64,000 bases of DNA from assembly GCF_006965545.2 (NCBI RefSeq), contig NZ_CP041372.2:2790001-2854000 (forward strand), in the 5' to 3' direction. Below the pieces are notes generated by a model that saw only the letters and a list, made by a program, of their open reading frames with translations, searched no databases and was not told the DNA's origin. The position numbers and the translations under genes are program-made. This document shows, in pieces, positions 9,212-21,364 of the stretch. Source of the DNA: Paenalkalicoccus suaedae (GTDB taxonomy: Bacteria; Bacillota; Bacilli; Bacillales; Salisediminibacteriaceae). Numbering within the stretch: the stretch's first letter is position 1; every line of letters begins with the position of its first letter.

Positions 9212-10609
9212 TTACCCGATGCTTCCCTCCATTTCAAATTTAATCAGACGGTTCATCTCTACTGCATACTCCATTGGAAGCTCCTTCGTGAATGGCTCGA
9301 TGAAGCCCATTACGATCATTTCTGTTGCTTCCTGCTCTGAGATACCACGGCTCATGAGGTAGAATAATTGCTCCTCAGATACCTTCGATACTGTCGCTTC
9401 GTGCTCTAGCGTAATATCGTTATTTAGGATCTCATTGTATGGAATTGTATCAGAAGTAGACTGATTATCCATGATGAGTGTATCACACTCGATGTTGGAC
9501 TTAGAGCGCTCTGAGCGACGTCCGAAGTGAACGATACCACGGTATGTTACTTTACCACCATGCTTCGAGATAGACTTCGATACGATACTAGATGAGCAAT
9601 CAGGTGCTAAATGGTGCATTTTAGCTCCAGCATCCTGGTGCTGCCCTTTACCAGCGATGGCGATAGAAAGAACGTTACCACGTGCTCCGCGGCCCTTCAT
9701 CACTACTGCTGGATACTTCATTGTAAGCTTCGAGCCGATGTTACCATCAACCCACTCCATTGTTGCATTTTCTTCCGCAACCGCACGCTTTGTAACGAGG
9801 TTAAATACGTTAGGCGCCCAGTTTTGGATCGTCGTATAACGGCAGTATGCATCCTTTTTAACAATGATCTCAACTACCGCACTGTGTAGAGAGTTCGTTG
9901 TGTAAACAGGAGCTGTACAGCCTTCTACGTAATGCACGGAGCTGTCTTCGTCAGCAATGATAAGCGTACGCTCGAACTGACCCATGTTCTCCGAGTTAAT
10001 TCGGAAATATGCCTGAAGTGGTGTATCCGTCTTGATTCCTTTTGGAATGTAGATGAATGATCCACCAGACCATACTGCAGAGTTTAACGCTGCAAACTTG
10101 TTGTCAGTTGGAGGAATGACTGTACCGAAGTGCTTACGGAAAATGTCTTCATTTTCCTTAAGAGCTGTATCTGTATCCTTAAAGATGATACCTTGCTCTG
10201 TTAGCTCTTCTTTCATGTTGTGATACACAACCTCTGACTCATACTGTGCAGAAACCCCTGCAAGATACTTTTGCTCTGCTTCTGGGATACCAAGCTTATC
10301 AAATGTATTTTTGATTTCTTCTGGTACTTCATCCCACGAACGCTCTGAGCGCTCAGACGGCTTTACGTAGTACGTAATTTCGTCAAAGTTTAGTTCTGCT
10401 AAGTTCCCACCCCATTGAGGCATAGGCATTTTATAAAATTGCTCTAAAGATTTTAAGCGGAAATCAAGCATCCACTGTGGCTCTTCCTTCATTCGAGAGA
10501 TCTCTTCCACGATTTCACGAGTCAAGCCCTTCTTTGAGCGGAAAATCGACACGTCTTTATCAGAAAAACCGTATTGGTATTCACTGATTTCTGGCATTTT
10601 TTTAGCCAT
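9212..10609 (-). CDS. sufB: Fe-S cluster assembly scaffold SufB
   Basis: SufB is the scaffold subunit that, with SufC and SufD, builds Fe-S clusters before transfer to target proteins in the cytoplasm. The sequence has the expected length of 465 residues. It shows the SufBD beta-helix core with [19 protein letters not shown]-like [19 protein letters not shown], and the conserved C-terminal [20 protein letters not shown]. It is the last gene of the sufCDSUB operon, the order seen in B. subtilis. It resembles SufD of the same operon, as expected for these paralogues. Confidence 0.96.
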   Translation of the reverse strand: MAKKMPEISEYQYGFSDKDVSIFRSKKGLTREIVEEISRMKEEPQWMLDFRLKSLEQFYKMPMPQWGGNLAELNFDEITYYVKPSERSERSWDEVPEEIKNTFDKLGIPEAEQKYLAGVSAQYESEVVYHNMKEELTEQGIIFKDTDTALKENEDIFRKHFGTVIPPTDNKFAALNSAVWSGGSFIYIPKGIKTDTPLQAYFRINSENMGQFERTLIIADEDSSVHYVEGCTAPVYTTNSLHSAVVEIIVKKDAYCRYTTIQNWAPNVFNLVTKRAVAEENATMEWVDGNIGSKLTMKYPAVVMKGRGARGNVLSIAIAGKGQHQDAGAKMHHLAPDCSSSIVSKSISKHGGKVTYRGIVHFGRRSERSKSNIECDTLIMDNQSTSDTIPYNEILNNDITLEHEATVSKVSEEQLFYLMSRGISEQEATEMIVMGFIEPFTKELPMEYAVEMNRLIKFEMEGSIG

Positions 10610-10711
10610 GTGAAACCCTCCTTGTTCAATCTAATCGTGCATGGTGCACTAAAAATGACGGGCTTATCTGCTATACGTCCATTCTACAGGAACGAGCGGA
10701 GAAAGACAAAA

Positions 10712-13669
<2,958 letters not shown>

Positions 13670-13696
13670 AGCATTTCCTCCTCCTAAAACCAGTAA

Positions 13697-14479
13697 TTAG
13701 TCTTGTCCTACAGTCTCGTCTTCGATTCCAAGCTCATCTTTAATCCAGTCATAGCCTTGCTCTTCTAGCTTCTGAGCTAGTTCAGGACCACCAGATTTAA
13801 CGATGCGGCCTTGCATCATAACGTGTACGAAGTCTGGCTTAATGTAGTTTAGTAGGCGCTGATAGTGCGTGATGATTAGGCAACCAAAGTCATCGCTACG
13901 CATATCATTAATACCTTCTGCTACTACTTTAAGTGCATCGATATCAAGACCAGAGTCAATCTCATCTAAAATAGCAATCTTTGGCTCAAGCATAAGAAGC
14001 TGAAGAATTTCGTTACGCTTCTTTTCTCCACCAGAGAAGCCTTCGTTTAGATAACGGTGCTGGAACGACTGATCCATATCTAACGTGCTCATCTTGTCGT
14101 CGATCTTACGGATAAATTGCATAAGAGAAACCTGCTCGCCCTCTTCTTTGTCTGCATTCATTGCAGAACGAATGAAGTCTGCGTTTGTTACTCCAGCAAT
14201 TTCAGATGGATACTGCATCGCTAGGAATAGACCAGCACGTGCGCGCTCATCTACTTCCATCTCGAATAGGTCTTCCCCATTTAATGAAGCGTCTCCAGAC
14301 GTTACTTCATACTTGGGGTGTCCCATTAGAGCAGATGCTAATGTAGACTTACCAGTTCCGTTCGGTCCCATGATCGCGTGAATTTCTCCACCGTTCACTT
14401 CAATTCCGAATCCCTTTAAAATTTCTTTTTCTTCAATAGATACATGAAGATCATTTACGGTCAAATTAGGCTTAGTCAT
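13697..14479 (-). CDS. sufC: Fe-S assembly ATPase SufC
   Basis: Cytoplasmic ABC-type ATPase that drives the SufBD scaffold. Walker A is GPNGTGKST near residue 38, the signature is FSGGEKKRNE near 148 and Walker B is KIAILDEIDSGLD near 172, with the switch His in IITHYQRLL. EIDSGLD and FSGGEKKR are typical of SufC rather than transporters. It is the first gene of the operon; GGAGGTATG precedes the ATG. Confidence 0.96.
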   Translation of the reverse strand: MTKPNLTVNDLHVSIEEKEILKGFGIEVNGGEIHAIMGPNGTGKSTLASALMGHPKYEVTSGDASLNGEDLFEMEVDERARAGLFLAMQYPSEIAGVTNADFIRSAMNADKEEGEQVSLMQFIRKIDDKMSTLDMDQSFQHRYLNEGFSGGEKKRNEILQLLMLEPKIAILDEIDSGLDIDALKVVAEGINDMRSDDFGCLIITHYQRLLNYIKPDFVHVMMQGRIVKSGGPELAQKLEEQGYDWIKDELGIEDETVGQD

Positions 14480-14518
14480 GAATCATACCTCCAGTTGATT
14501 TTGAAAGTTAGATAAAAA

Positions 14519-14539
14519 ACATGTTATAGTATAACATGT
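14519..14539. promoter_or_regulatory. Perfect 10-1-10 palindrome in the suf promoter region
   Basis: The arm ACATGTTATA is repeated exactly as its reverse complement around one central base, 40 bp before the sufC start. The minus strand of the palindrome contains TATACT and TATAAC, either of which could be a -10 box, so a bound protein would block the promoter. The 100 bp farther upstream hold several TGAGAAT/ATTCTCA words (14556-14760) that resemble Fur-type half sites. Which regulator binds is unknown. Confidence 0.55.
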
Positions 14540-14779
14540 GAATCTTTTTATAGATTCTCAATTTATTCTCATTCTAATCTTATTACAAACGAAAAAACAG
14601 TTCAAGGAAAATACACAAATCTTTTCAGGAATATAGATTTTATGATAATCTCAACGTCTTTCCGCATGGTGAATACGACTTGATCACGTTCACTCTCTCA
14701 ATGTGACATGAATGCAATTCTCAATAACCGAACATTTTTCGATTCTAATTGAGAATGAATCTTAATTAAAAACAGGATG

Positions 14780-14807
14780 AAAGGGTACCCGATTTCGGGT
14801 ACCCTTT
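14780..14807. terminator. Long symmetric hairpin, probable terminator
   Basis: AAAGGGTACCCGA pairs with its inverted copy across two bases, a 13-bp nearly perfect stem with A and T ends. It lies just past the 3' end of the short open frame at 14832-15014, on the side expected for a terminator. The flanking T tract is weak on both strands, so direction is uncertain. Confidence 0.55.
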
Positions 14808-14831
14808 ATCTGTTCTCTATTATATAGGTCT

Positions 14832-15014
14832 TTATCCTTGATGTAAACGTTCGGCAATTTCCTTCGTCTCCGCATACTCTTTATCGCGCTGTTGCTCCAC
14901 TTTTAAAATGTTATCAAGCTTACTGCCATACTCCTCATATCCCATTCCATGAGATAGTTGCATTGCCTTTTCCATTTCACTCGTGTGTTTCGCCTCGATA
15001 TTATGGATAATGAA
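14832..15014 (-). pseudogene. Short reading frame without a good start, possible gene remnant
   Basis: The minus frame is open for 60 codons up to a TGA at 15015 and has protein-like composition (SEMEKAMQLSHGMGYEEYGS, then a Glu/Lys-rich helix). No start codon lies in the first 13 codons; the first ATG at 14975 would give 47 residues with only a weak ribosome-binding site. A hairpin terminator follows. I read it as the 3' remnant of a small helical protein gene, or a very short gene. I do not recognise the family. Confidence 0.35.
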
Positions 15015-15019
15015 TCAAT

Positions 15020-15490
15020 TCCCTTCTCGTTATAATGTACAGAAGCTATCATACCATGCAGGTACCGAGCTACCTATTACCGCCTACTGGCAAATAATCT
15101 GACAATAGCTGCTGATGGTAGTTCTCTACCCCTCACGTCTTTTATAGAAACAATTTTGGCGTAATTTCTCCATATAACGAGCAGATCACAACCTTCAGCT
15201 TAGATTTGGAAGGAAAAGGTTTTATGCAAATGTAAATTAGTGGTTTTTAGTTTCACCTTTTTAATATGTAGTTATTATTTTTAGCTTTATTTGCGCGTCC
15301 TGCTGACACTTCGTTTGTTCTTCCTTCTCTCCTTTGCGCTTCCTTAGACCTTGTTTGCTCGTTCTCAAGCCTTGCTTGTTCTCCCTTCTATTTACCTTTG
15401 AATGTCCACGCACCACCTCATATATTCTTCCGGCTTTCATTTACTCCTGCTTCTCTTTTAACCTTCCGCCACACAAAATCGCTGAACAAA
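15020..15490. other. Intergenic gap with a faint 20-nt periodic tract
   Basis: No gene is supported. From about 15305 to 15390 the plus strand is pyrimidine-rich, and TTTG/CTTG words with TTC words recur about every 20 nt. This resembles the clearer periodic arrays elsewhere in the window, but it is much more degenerate. Confidence 0.35.
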
Positions 15491-15494
15491 AAAA

Positions 15495-15528
15495 CAACCT
15501 CGCTAGGATAAAGATCCTAACGAGGTTG
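15495..15528 (-). terminator. Terminator of the metNPQ operon
   Basis: Minus-strand stem CAACCTCGTTAGGATC/GATCCTAGCGAGGTTG (roughly 15 bp) around a short loop, followed by TTTTTTT. It begins about 15 bp after the metQ stop. Confidence 0.9.
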
Positions 15529-15542
15529 CTGCATACTATTTT

Positions 15543-16493
15543 TTATTGCTCTGCAGGTACTACTGCGTTGTTGTATTCTTCAAGGATGAAGTCACGTACT
15601 TCGTCAGATAGTAATACATCTACAAGAGTTTGAACGCGTGGATCATCTTCGTCACCGCTGTTTACAGCAATTACGTTTACGTATGGGTTCTCAGAATCTC
15701 CAGCTTCAATTGCGATAGAATCTTCTAATGGGTTTAACCCTGCATCAAGTGCATAGTTAGAGTTAATTAAAATCGCGTCACCTTCGTTATTTTCGAAAGC
15801 CGTTGGTAGAAGAGCTGCTTCTACGTTATCTTGGAAGTTAAAATTGTTTGGATTTTCTTCAATATCATCTAAAGTTGCGTTAATGCCAACGCCCTCTGCT
15901 AAAGTGATAAGTCCTTCTTCTTCAAGAAGTCGTAGAATACGACCGTGGTCAGCTACCGAGCTTGACATAATGATGTCCGCTCCTTCAGGAAGCTCTTCTA
16001 GTGTTGCGTAATCTTGAGAGTAGATACCGATTGGCTCGATGTGAATTCCACCAGCGTTAACGAAATCATAGCCAAATTCTTCGATTTGAGACTCAAGATA
16101 AGGAATGTGCTGGAAGTAGTTTGCATCCAGTTCGCCTTCGTTTAATGCTTGGTTAGGAAGAATGTAGTCGTTGAAAGATTGAATCTCAAGCTCTACACCT
16201 TGCTCTGCTAATAGAGGCGCAGCAAATTCTAAGATTTCTGCGTGAGGTACGTTAGACGCACCTACCACAAGTGTTCCTAAATCTTCTGATGCTTCACCGT
16301 TTGCATTGTTCTCTGCCGGCTCGTTTGTATTGTCTTCAGCTGGCTCATTCGCTGCATTGTTTTCTGCAGTGTCGTTCACGTTATTTGCTGGTGCGTTCTC
16401 TACGTTTGTATCGTTTGCGTCGTTCCCTCCGCAAGCCGCTAAGAATGCTACTGATAATGATGCTACTCCTGCTACCTGTAGTGCTTTTTTCAT
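15543..16493 (-). CDS. metQ: Methionine ABC transporter substrate-binding lipoprotein
   Basis: NlpA/MetQ-type binding protein anchored outside the membrane. From the chosen ATG the protein starts MKKALQVAG, followed by a hydrophobic core and lipobox LAACG. A linker of about 45 residues made of Asn, Glu, Ala, Asp and Pro repeats follows. The mature domain has LVVGASNVPHAEILEFAAP, LEIQSFNDY, GELDANYFQHIPYLE and DAILINSNYAL, all MetQ hallmarks. An upstream ATG at 16538 is open, but AAGGGGG lies 9 nt before 16493. The SAM riboswitch ahead of metN supports methionine as the ligand. Confidence 0.93.
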   Translation of the reverse strand: MKKALQVAGVASLSVAFLAACGGNDANDTNVENAPANNVNDTAENNAANEPAEDNTNEPAENNANGEASEDLGTLVVGASNVPHAEILEFAAPLLAEQGVELEIQSFNDYILPNQALNEGELDANYFQHIPYLESQIEEFGYDFVNAGGIHIEPIGIYSQDYATLEELPEGADIIMSSSVADHGRILRLLEEEGLITLAEGVGINATLDDIEENPNNFNFQDNVEAALLPTAFENNEGDAILINSNYALDAGLNPLEDSIAIEAGDSENPYVNVIAVNSGDEDDPRVQTLVDVLLSDEVRDFILEEYNNAVVPAEQ

Positions 16494-16524
16494 GGATAAA
16501 TCCCCCTTAAAAAGTGTTGTAAGC

Positions 16525-17208
16525 TTATCGCTTATCAATTTTATTCGTTAAATAATCGCCAATAAACTGAAGAATAAAGACGATTATTAGGACGATAATC
16601 GTTGCAACAATCGTAATCTCTGGATTGTTTCGTTGGAAACCATCGCGGAATGCGAGGTCACCTAGTCCACCCGCTCCAATAACCCCTGCCATTGCGGTAT
16701 AACTGACAAGCGCAATCGCTGTTACAGTAATACCAGATACTAAGGCTGGCATGGATTCAGGTAGTAAAACCTTCATAATAATTTGTCCATTAGAAGCTCC
16801 CATTGATTTAGAGGCTTCAATAACTCCCTTATCTATTTCACGGAGCGCAATCTCTACCATTCGTGCGTAGAATGGTGCTGCTCCTATAATAAGCGCTGGT
16901 AGTGCGGCGGAGGGACCTAAGAATGTCCCTAAAATAGTTCGTGTAAATGGAATTAATAAGACAATTAAAATGATAAACGGAATCGATCTAAAAATATTTA
17001 CATAAGCACCGATCACAAAGTTTATTACTTTATTTTGCCAAAGTTGTCCTCGACTCGTTAAGAAGAGAAGCAGCCCTAACATAATCCCTAATACAAATGT
17101 AACTACGAGTGCAATAAGAGACATATACAGTGTCTCAAGCGTTGCATCCCACATGTTCTCCCAGTTTACATCACCTAAAAATACAGATCCTAGTAAAAAG
17201 TTAGCCAT
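16525..17208 (-). CDS. metP: Methionine ABC transporter permease
   Basis: Membrane subunit (MetI/MetP type) of the D/L-methionine importer. It has 227 residues and about five hydrophobic segments. The conserved permease loop EASKSMGASNGQIIMKVLLP near residue 135 docks to the ATPase. The N-terminus NMWDATLETLYMSLIAL is typical of MetI. It overlaps the end of metN by 8 bp, so translation is coupled. Confidence 0.93.
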   Translation of the reverse strand: MANFLLGSVFLGDVNWENMWDATLETLYMSLIALVVTFVLGIMLGLLLFLTSRGQLWQNKVINFVIGAYVNIFRSIPFIILIVLLIPFTRTILGTFLGPSAALPALIIGAAPFYARMVEIALREIDKGVIEASKSMGASNGQIIMKVLLPESMPALVSGITVTAIALVSYTAMAGVIGAGGLGDLAFRDGFQRNNPEITIVATIIVLIIVFILQFIGDYLTNKIDKR

Positions 17209-18226
17209 GGTGGATCACCTCCACGTCTACTTTTTGCTCTTGGATAAACGCAATAGCTCCATCAACCTGGCTCTTGTCACCTGACATACTGATGAATAGA
17301 GAACCGTAAGGACCGTTTTGCGTTTGCGAGATCTTTCCTTGCAAAATACTAATGGAGACATCAAATTTACGAACAACGTCCGTAATGAGTGGTCGCTGTG
17401 CTTCTCCGCCTACAAATGTAAGCTGTAGCACGTGCCCAATCCCATCCTCTTTAAAGAGGTGGTTGATTGCTTCTTCTGTCTCTTCAGGCTCAGTAACCTG
17501 CTTGACGAATTCCTTTGTCATTGCCTGCTGTGGTTTGCGGAAGACATCCAATACAGGACCTCTTTCTACAATTTTACCTTGCTCCATTACGGCAACCTGG
17601 TGACAAATCTTCCGGATAACGTGCATCTCGTGTGTGATGAGCACGATCGTTAATCCGAGCTTTTTATTAATATCCGTTAGTAGCTCTAAAATAGAGTCTG
17701 TTGTCTTCGGATCAAGTGCCGATGTCGCTTCGTCACATAATAGCACCTGAGGATTGTTGGCTAGTGCTCGCGCAATACCGACGCGCTGCTTTTGCCCTCC
17801 AGATAGCTGAGATGGATAGGATCCCCCTCTACCTTCTAGTCCTACAAGCTTAATGAGCTCATCGACTCTCTTCTTCTGATCAACCTTTGAGACCCCTTTA
17901 ATCTCTAGAGGAAACGCAATGTTCTCTTCGACAGTTCGTGACCATAAGAGATTAAAATGCTGGAAGATCATCCCGATCTCCTGTCTTGCTTGTCTGAGCT
18001 GTCTTTTAGAAAGCTTATTCATTTCTTTCCCAGCAACCGATACAGTACCGGATGTTGGTGCCTCAAGCATATTTAGCAGTCGAATAAGGGTACTTTTACC
18101 TGCACCACTGTAGCCAATGATGCCGTAGATTTCGCCTTTATCGATCGTTAAATCAATATTATCGACAGCTGTCACATTTCCGTCACGAGTACGGAATGTC
18201 TTTGCTATTTTTGATAAAGTAATCAA
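17201..18226 (-). CDS. metN: Methionine ABC transporter ATP-binding protein
   Basis: ATPase of the methionine importer. Walker A is GYSGAGKST, the signature LSGGQKQRVGIARAL, Walker B VLLCDEATSALD, and the switch His is in LITHEMHVI. The C-terminal 90 residues form the NIL regulatory domain, where methionine binding inhibits transport. A longer frame reaches 18286, but GGAAGGA lies 9 nt before the TTG at 18226. That start gives about 341 residues, as in B. subtilis MetN, so I chose it. First gene behind the SAM riboswitch. Confidence 0.93.
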   Translation of the reverse strand: MITLSKIAKTFRTRDGNVTAVDNIDLTIDKGEIYGIIGYSGAGKSTLIRLLNMLEAPTSGTVSVAGKEMNKLSKRQLRQARQEIGMIFQHFNLLWSRTVEENIAFPLEIKGVSKVDQKKRVDELIKLVGLEGRGGSYPSQLSGGQKQRVGIARALANNPQVLLCDEATSALDPKTTDSILELLTDINKKLGLTIVLITHEMHVIRKICHQVAVMEQGKIVERGPVLDVFRKPQQAMTKEFVKQVTEPEETEEAINHLFKEDGIGHVLQLTFVGGEAQRPLITDVVRKFDVSISILQGKISQTQNGPYGSLFISMSGDKSQVDGAIAFIQEQKVDVEVIHHG

Positions 18227-18319
18227 CGTCGTCCATCCTTCCACAATAACTGTAATCAATATTCGTTTAACGCATAGACGCGTCAACCGAATAAAAAAAT
18301 CCTCGTAAGGATACGAAAA

Positions 18320-18353
18320 AACCCTTCTGTCATATAGATGAACAGAAGGGTTT
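18320..18353 (-). terminator. Riboswitch-controlled terminator before metN
   Basis: Minus-strand AACCCTTCTGT/ACAGAAGGGTT stem with a T run, about 90 bp before the metN start and just after the SAM-binding domain. It is the expression platform: with SAM bound, transcription should stop here. Confidence 0.92.
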
Positions 18354-18373
18354 ACTTAAAAGTAAAAAGCCTT

Positions 18374-18483
18374 CCTCTCATCTTTCAAAGCACACGCTTT
18401 GTTGGAATTGGCACCTTCCAAGCGAATGCTTGATGGTTGCCGGGTTTCATAGGGCCAGTCCCTCCACCTCTCTGGATAAGAAG
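18374..18483 (-). ncRNA. SAM-I (S-box) riboswitch of metNPQ
   Basis: The minus strand carries the S-box core in order: the P1 side CTTATCCAGAGAG, then GGTGGAGGGA, CTGGCCCTATGAAACCC, GGCAACC, a variable hairpin, GGTGCCAATTCC, the P4 hairpin AAAGCGTGTGCTTT, and GATGAGAGG closing P1. These are the conserved bases of the SAM-I class. It represses methionine import when S-adenosylmethionine is plentiful. Confidence 0.97.
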
Positions 18484-18514
18484 ATATCTTTATTCGTTTA
18501 TTAGTCTGATATGG

Positions 18515-18543
18515 ATATTATCATTCCCTATTCGTTCTGTCAA
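18515..18543 (-). promoter_or_regulatory. SigA-type promoter of metNPQ
   Basis: Minus strand TTGACA (-35), 17-bp spacer, TAATAT (-10), about 30 bp before the riboswitch starts. Consensus match is very good. Confidence 0.85.
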
Positions 18544-18601
18544 CAAAAAACATCGTTCGTTTTCAGAAATGTGTCTACGCTTTTCCTACGAGGTTTCTCC
18601 C

Positions 18602-19852
18602 CTAAGAAGTGGGCTTATTATGACGGAAGACAAGGAAGAAATACGTCGTGCCTAAAATATACAGTCCTGCGGTGATACTAAACACGATTGCATAGCCGTT
18701 GTAAGCGCCATAGACCAGGACAATCGTGGTCGAAACTGGACCCATGACCGCCCAGCCGAGCTGGAATACCGCTTGACCAACAGAATTCGCGAGGCCCTTG
18801 ATCGAATCATCGACGCTCCGCATCATCAGAGACATCTGAATCGGATTCCCGGCGTTCATCAGCGCTTGTCTGAATAGGAAGCCAAACACTGCAAGCCAGA
18901 GCTGCTCCGTAAAGGCAGTAATAAGCAAGAACGGAATTGACATGAGCTGCAGAAGCACAACGGCCCGCACCTCACCAAGCCGCTTCACTACCGCCGGTCC
19001 GATCATCATCGCAATCGCCGTCATCAGCTGTCCAGACGAGAGAATCAGTCCGACAGACGTATACGACGCATCAAATCGATCGACAAAATATAAGTTCAAA
19101 TACGGAATCACGAGCCCTGATCCAAAGCCAATAATAATCTGCGCCACCGCAAACAGCATAATAATTTTAAGCCCTTTCCGATTCGTTTGAAAAAGTTGGC
19201 GGAAGGATTTCTTCTGAACATTCGCTGTTCGAATCTTGCGCTCTTCGCGGATTTTTGTAATTGGAATAATCGCAGCTATATAAAACGTTGCTCCAATTAA
19301 TAATGTCAATCGGATACTCCAAAGCTCCGATACTTGGAAGAGAAAAATGAAGAAATCACTTAACGAGCCTCCAAGTAAATTTCCGATAACATTTGCAATC
19401 ATAATGACGGCAAAGTTAAAGCTGAACAAATGAACGCGCTGCTTTTCCGTTGAGTTTTCAGCAAGTAAGGGAATGGCTGTGACTTGAATAAAGGCCATGA
19501 AGAGTCCCGTCATGAACGCTCCGCTTAGGAGAAGGGACTCAGCCCCCACCATCGCGCGCACGAAGAGACTGACTCCTGCAAAAATGGTGCCTATTAAAAT
19601 GATTTTTTTACGGCCCGTTCGGTCACTAAGGATACCAATAGGTAATAAAGTGATCGCAGTTGCGGTTGCCTGCATGGCGATGACGGACCCGTTTGTTTGA
19701 TCATTAAAGCCGAGCTCTCGTATGTAGTAGTTGTAGATGATCATAAAGATGCCCATCCCGATGTTTACGAGGATGGAGCTTAGTAAGAATAAACGGACGT
19801 TTTTGTTGTACTGTTTAAATTGGTCGCGCCAATCACCAGCTAGTGATCCCAT
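18602..19852 (-). CDS. MFS transporter
   Basis: Major facilitator protein of 416 residues with about 12 hydrophobic segments. The loop between helices 2 and 3 carries GILSDRTGRKKIILIG near residue 75, a textbook MFS motif A. A hydrophilic central loop lies near 200-220 (KIREERKIRTANVQKKSF), and a second half begins near 225. The substrate cannot be read. It is downstream of the metN promoter region but reads in the same direction, with its stop 59 bp from that promoter. Family A repeat copy 1 lies 170 bp upstream of its start. Confidence 0.85.
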   Translation of the reverse strand: MGSLAGDWRDQFKQYNKNVRLFLLSSILVNIGMGIFMIIYNYYIRELGFNDQTNGSVIAMQATATAITLLPIGILSDRTGRKKIILIGTIFAGVSLFVRAMVGAESLLLSGAFMTGLFMAFIQVTAIPLLAENSTEKQRVHLFSFNFAVIMIANVIGNLLGGSLSDFFIFLFQVSELWSIRLTLLIGATFYIAAIIPITKIREERKIRTANVQKKSFRQLFQTNRKGLKIIMLFAVAQIIIGFGSGLVIPYLNLYFVDRFDASYTSVGLILSSGQLMTAIAMMIGPAVVKRLGEVRAVVLLQLMSIPFLLITAFTEQLWLAVFGFLFRQALMNAGNPIQMSLMMRSVDDSIKGLANSVGQAVFQLGWAVMGPVSTTIVLVYGAYNGYAIVFSITAGLYILGTTYFFLVFRHNKPTS

Positions 19853-19970
19853 TGTTGCCTCCTGTGCTATGTTTATCGAATTAGTTCGTCTCTCTAAATA
19901 ATAAGGTAGTTTTGGGATTTTGTATAGCTTGGATGTGAAGTGTCAACTAGTTAAATACAAATACCTTCTC

Positions 19971-20010
19971 AGCTCTTCGAGCTGAAATTGCTGGAGTGCT
20001 AACTAGTTTA
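19971..20010. repeat. Element C, copy by 20.0 kb
   Basis: Palindromic AGCTCTTCGAGCT, then GAAATTGCTGGAGTGCT, then AACTAGTTT. The same succession (palindrome, a TTGCTaaAGTGCC-like core, AACTAGTT) occurs beside most family A copies in this window. Plus-strand orientation here. Confidence 0.7.
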
Positions 20011-20022
20011 AATCTTCTCTCC

Positions 20023-20187
20023 GAGTTGTCAGCCCTCCGGACACTCTACGACATCCATAGGGCCGGTCTTTGAGCTTCCTCGTCGGCAGGACTCGACTGT
20101 CGTCTCCTCCTAAGCGCCTCCTGTGGGATCTCAAAAACCTCTTTCCCCTATGGATTGTCTCCGAATGTCCTCCGGGTCTGCCAGCTC
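20023..20187 (-). repeat. Family A structured repeat, copy 1 (inverted)
   Basis: Reads on the minus strand, opposite to copy 2 only 400 bp away. The terminal arms GAGTTGTCAG and CTGCCAGCTC pair. Inside are GGACATTCGG/CCGGACACTC-type arms and the subtype-2 stem CCATAGGG/CCCTATGG, followed by an inner GGAGGAGACGAC...GTCGAGTCC hairpin. It lies ahead of the MFS gene start. Most similar to copy 4 at 23737. Confidence 0.85.
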
Positions 20188-20297
20188 TGCGTTTGATTTA
20201 AAAAAGGCATAGATAAAGAGCCTTTCTCTTTGTTGAAAAGCTTTTCTTTTTAAGTATATGGTTGTAGATAAGTGACTTTTTAGCAATGAAGATTTTT

Positions 20298-20462
20298 ATG
20301 TACCGTATAAAAAATAAATGTACCGTATTCGGAATGAATGTACCGTATTCGGAATGAATGTACGTTGAGGCTTATTTTCTTTAGGAAATGTACGCTGTGC
20401 GAGATTTATGTACCGTATAAAATATTTATGTACCATATACAAGAGAAATGTACCGTGAGCAA
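20298..20462. repeat. 20-nt periodic array, ATGTACCGTAT type
   Basis: The word ATGTAC begins at 20298, 20318, 20338, 20358, 20388, 20408, 20428 and 20448: exact 20-nt steps with one 30-nt step. The following 5 bases are mostly CGTAT, and the remaining 9 vary and are AT-rich. There is no coding potential. It sits between the inverted family A copies 1 and 2. Confidence 0.9.
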
Positions 20463-20591
20463 GAATTGCTCTAACACAACGTTTGTGCAATTTAAGAACT
20501 TTTCACTTTGATACTATGGTTTAGATCTTGCATTCTATTCTGCTAAGATCGGCTTTTGTATTTAAATTTACTCTTATCATCTAGAAGCTCT

Positions 20592-20760
20592 AGAGGAGGC
20601 AGACTCGGAGAATACCCGGAGACAATTAGCAGGAATAGGCTGGAGATAAGACCACGCAGAAGGGCGTTCAGGAAGAGACGACAGTCGACTCCTGCCCGAC
20701 GAGTAGGCTTAGATTCAGACCCTGCTAATGTCGAAGGGTGTTCGTAGAGCTGACTCCTCT
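20592..20760 (+). repeat. Family A structured repeat, copy 2
   Basis: Terminal arms AGAGGAGGCAG and CTGACTCCTCT pair. The next stem TTAGCAGG/CCTGCTAA differs from the usual TTAGTAGG/CCTACTAA at both paired positions, a compensatory change. The stretch 20640-20700 forms the central hairpin region. An element C-like tail (AACTAGGTGGCATTTAG) follows at 20790. It lies behind the gcvH terminator. Confidence 0.88.
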
Positions 20761-20856
20761 ACCCTTGTGAAGCTAAGAAAACTTAACGAAACTAGGTGGC
20801 ATTTAGACAATTTGAACTTTGAGCGTGGGAGGACCGGAGGTAATCCCACCTTCAAA

Positions 20857-20881
20857 ACAAAAAGCGCCCACTAGGGGCGCC
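20857..20881 (-). terminator. Terminator of gcvH
   Basis: Minus-strand GCGCCC/GGGCGC stem around CTAGT, followed by TTTTTG. A second hairpin, GTGGGA/TCCCAC with a 13-nt loop, lies just beyond at 20825-20849. Confidence 0.85.
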
Positions 20882-20890
20882 ATGCGTTAC

Positions 20891-21274
20891 TTAGTCTTCA
20901 TCGATTAATTGCTCATATGCTTCTGCATCCATCAGCTTGTCAAGCTCGCCGCTGTCAGATGGCTCTACTACGATCATCCATGCTTTTTCGTATGGAGATT
21001 CGTTTACTAGCTCAGGAGAATCTTCAAGCTCCTCGTTGATCTCAACTACTTTACCGGAAACCGGTGCATATAGTTCTGAAACAGTTTTAACAGATTCGAC
21101 GCTTCCGAAAGGCTCGTCGGCTTTTACTTCGTCGCCTACTTCTGGTAGCTCGACAAAGACGATGTCACCTAGCTCGTCCTGTGCAAAATCTGTGATACCG
21201 ATTCGTACAGACTCGCCCTCTTGTTTGACCCACTCGTGCTCTTCTGAATACTTGAAATCCTTTGGTACGCTCAT
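20891..21274 (-). CDS. gcvH: Glycine cleavage system H protein
   Basis: Carries the lipoyl arm that shuttles the aminomethyl group between the P, T and L proteins; in Bacillus GcvH is also the entry point for lipoyl relay. The lipoylated lysine is Lys63 in [13 protein letters not shown]. The N-terminal YSEEHEWVK and the acidic C-terminus are typical, and the length of 127 is normal. It stands apart from the other gcv genes, as in B. subtilis. GGAGG precedes the ATG. Confidence 0.97.
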   Translation of the reverse strand: MSVPKDFKYSEEHEWVKQEGESVRIGITDFAQDELGDIVFVELPEVGDEVKADEPFGSVESVKTVSELYAPVSGKVVEINEELEDSPELVNESPYEKAWMIVVEPSDSGELDKLMDAEAYEQLIDED

Positions 21275-21364
21275 GTGTACATCCTCCTTCAGCTTTGTGC
21301 TATGTAGATTGATTCACTCTTCCACTATAATATAGCGATAATGGAAGAACAACCTTCTATCCTA

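Noticed and set aside
20296-20490. CRISPR array suggested by regular short repeats
   Set aside because: The repeated words are about 11 bp with 9-bp spacers, far below CRISPR unit sizes, with no cas genes and no leader.
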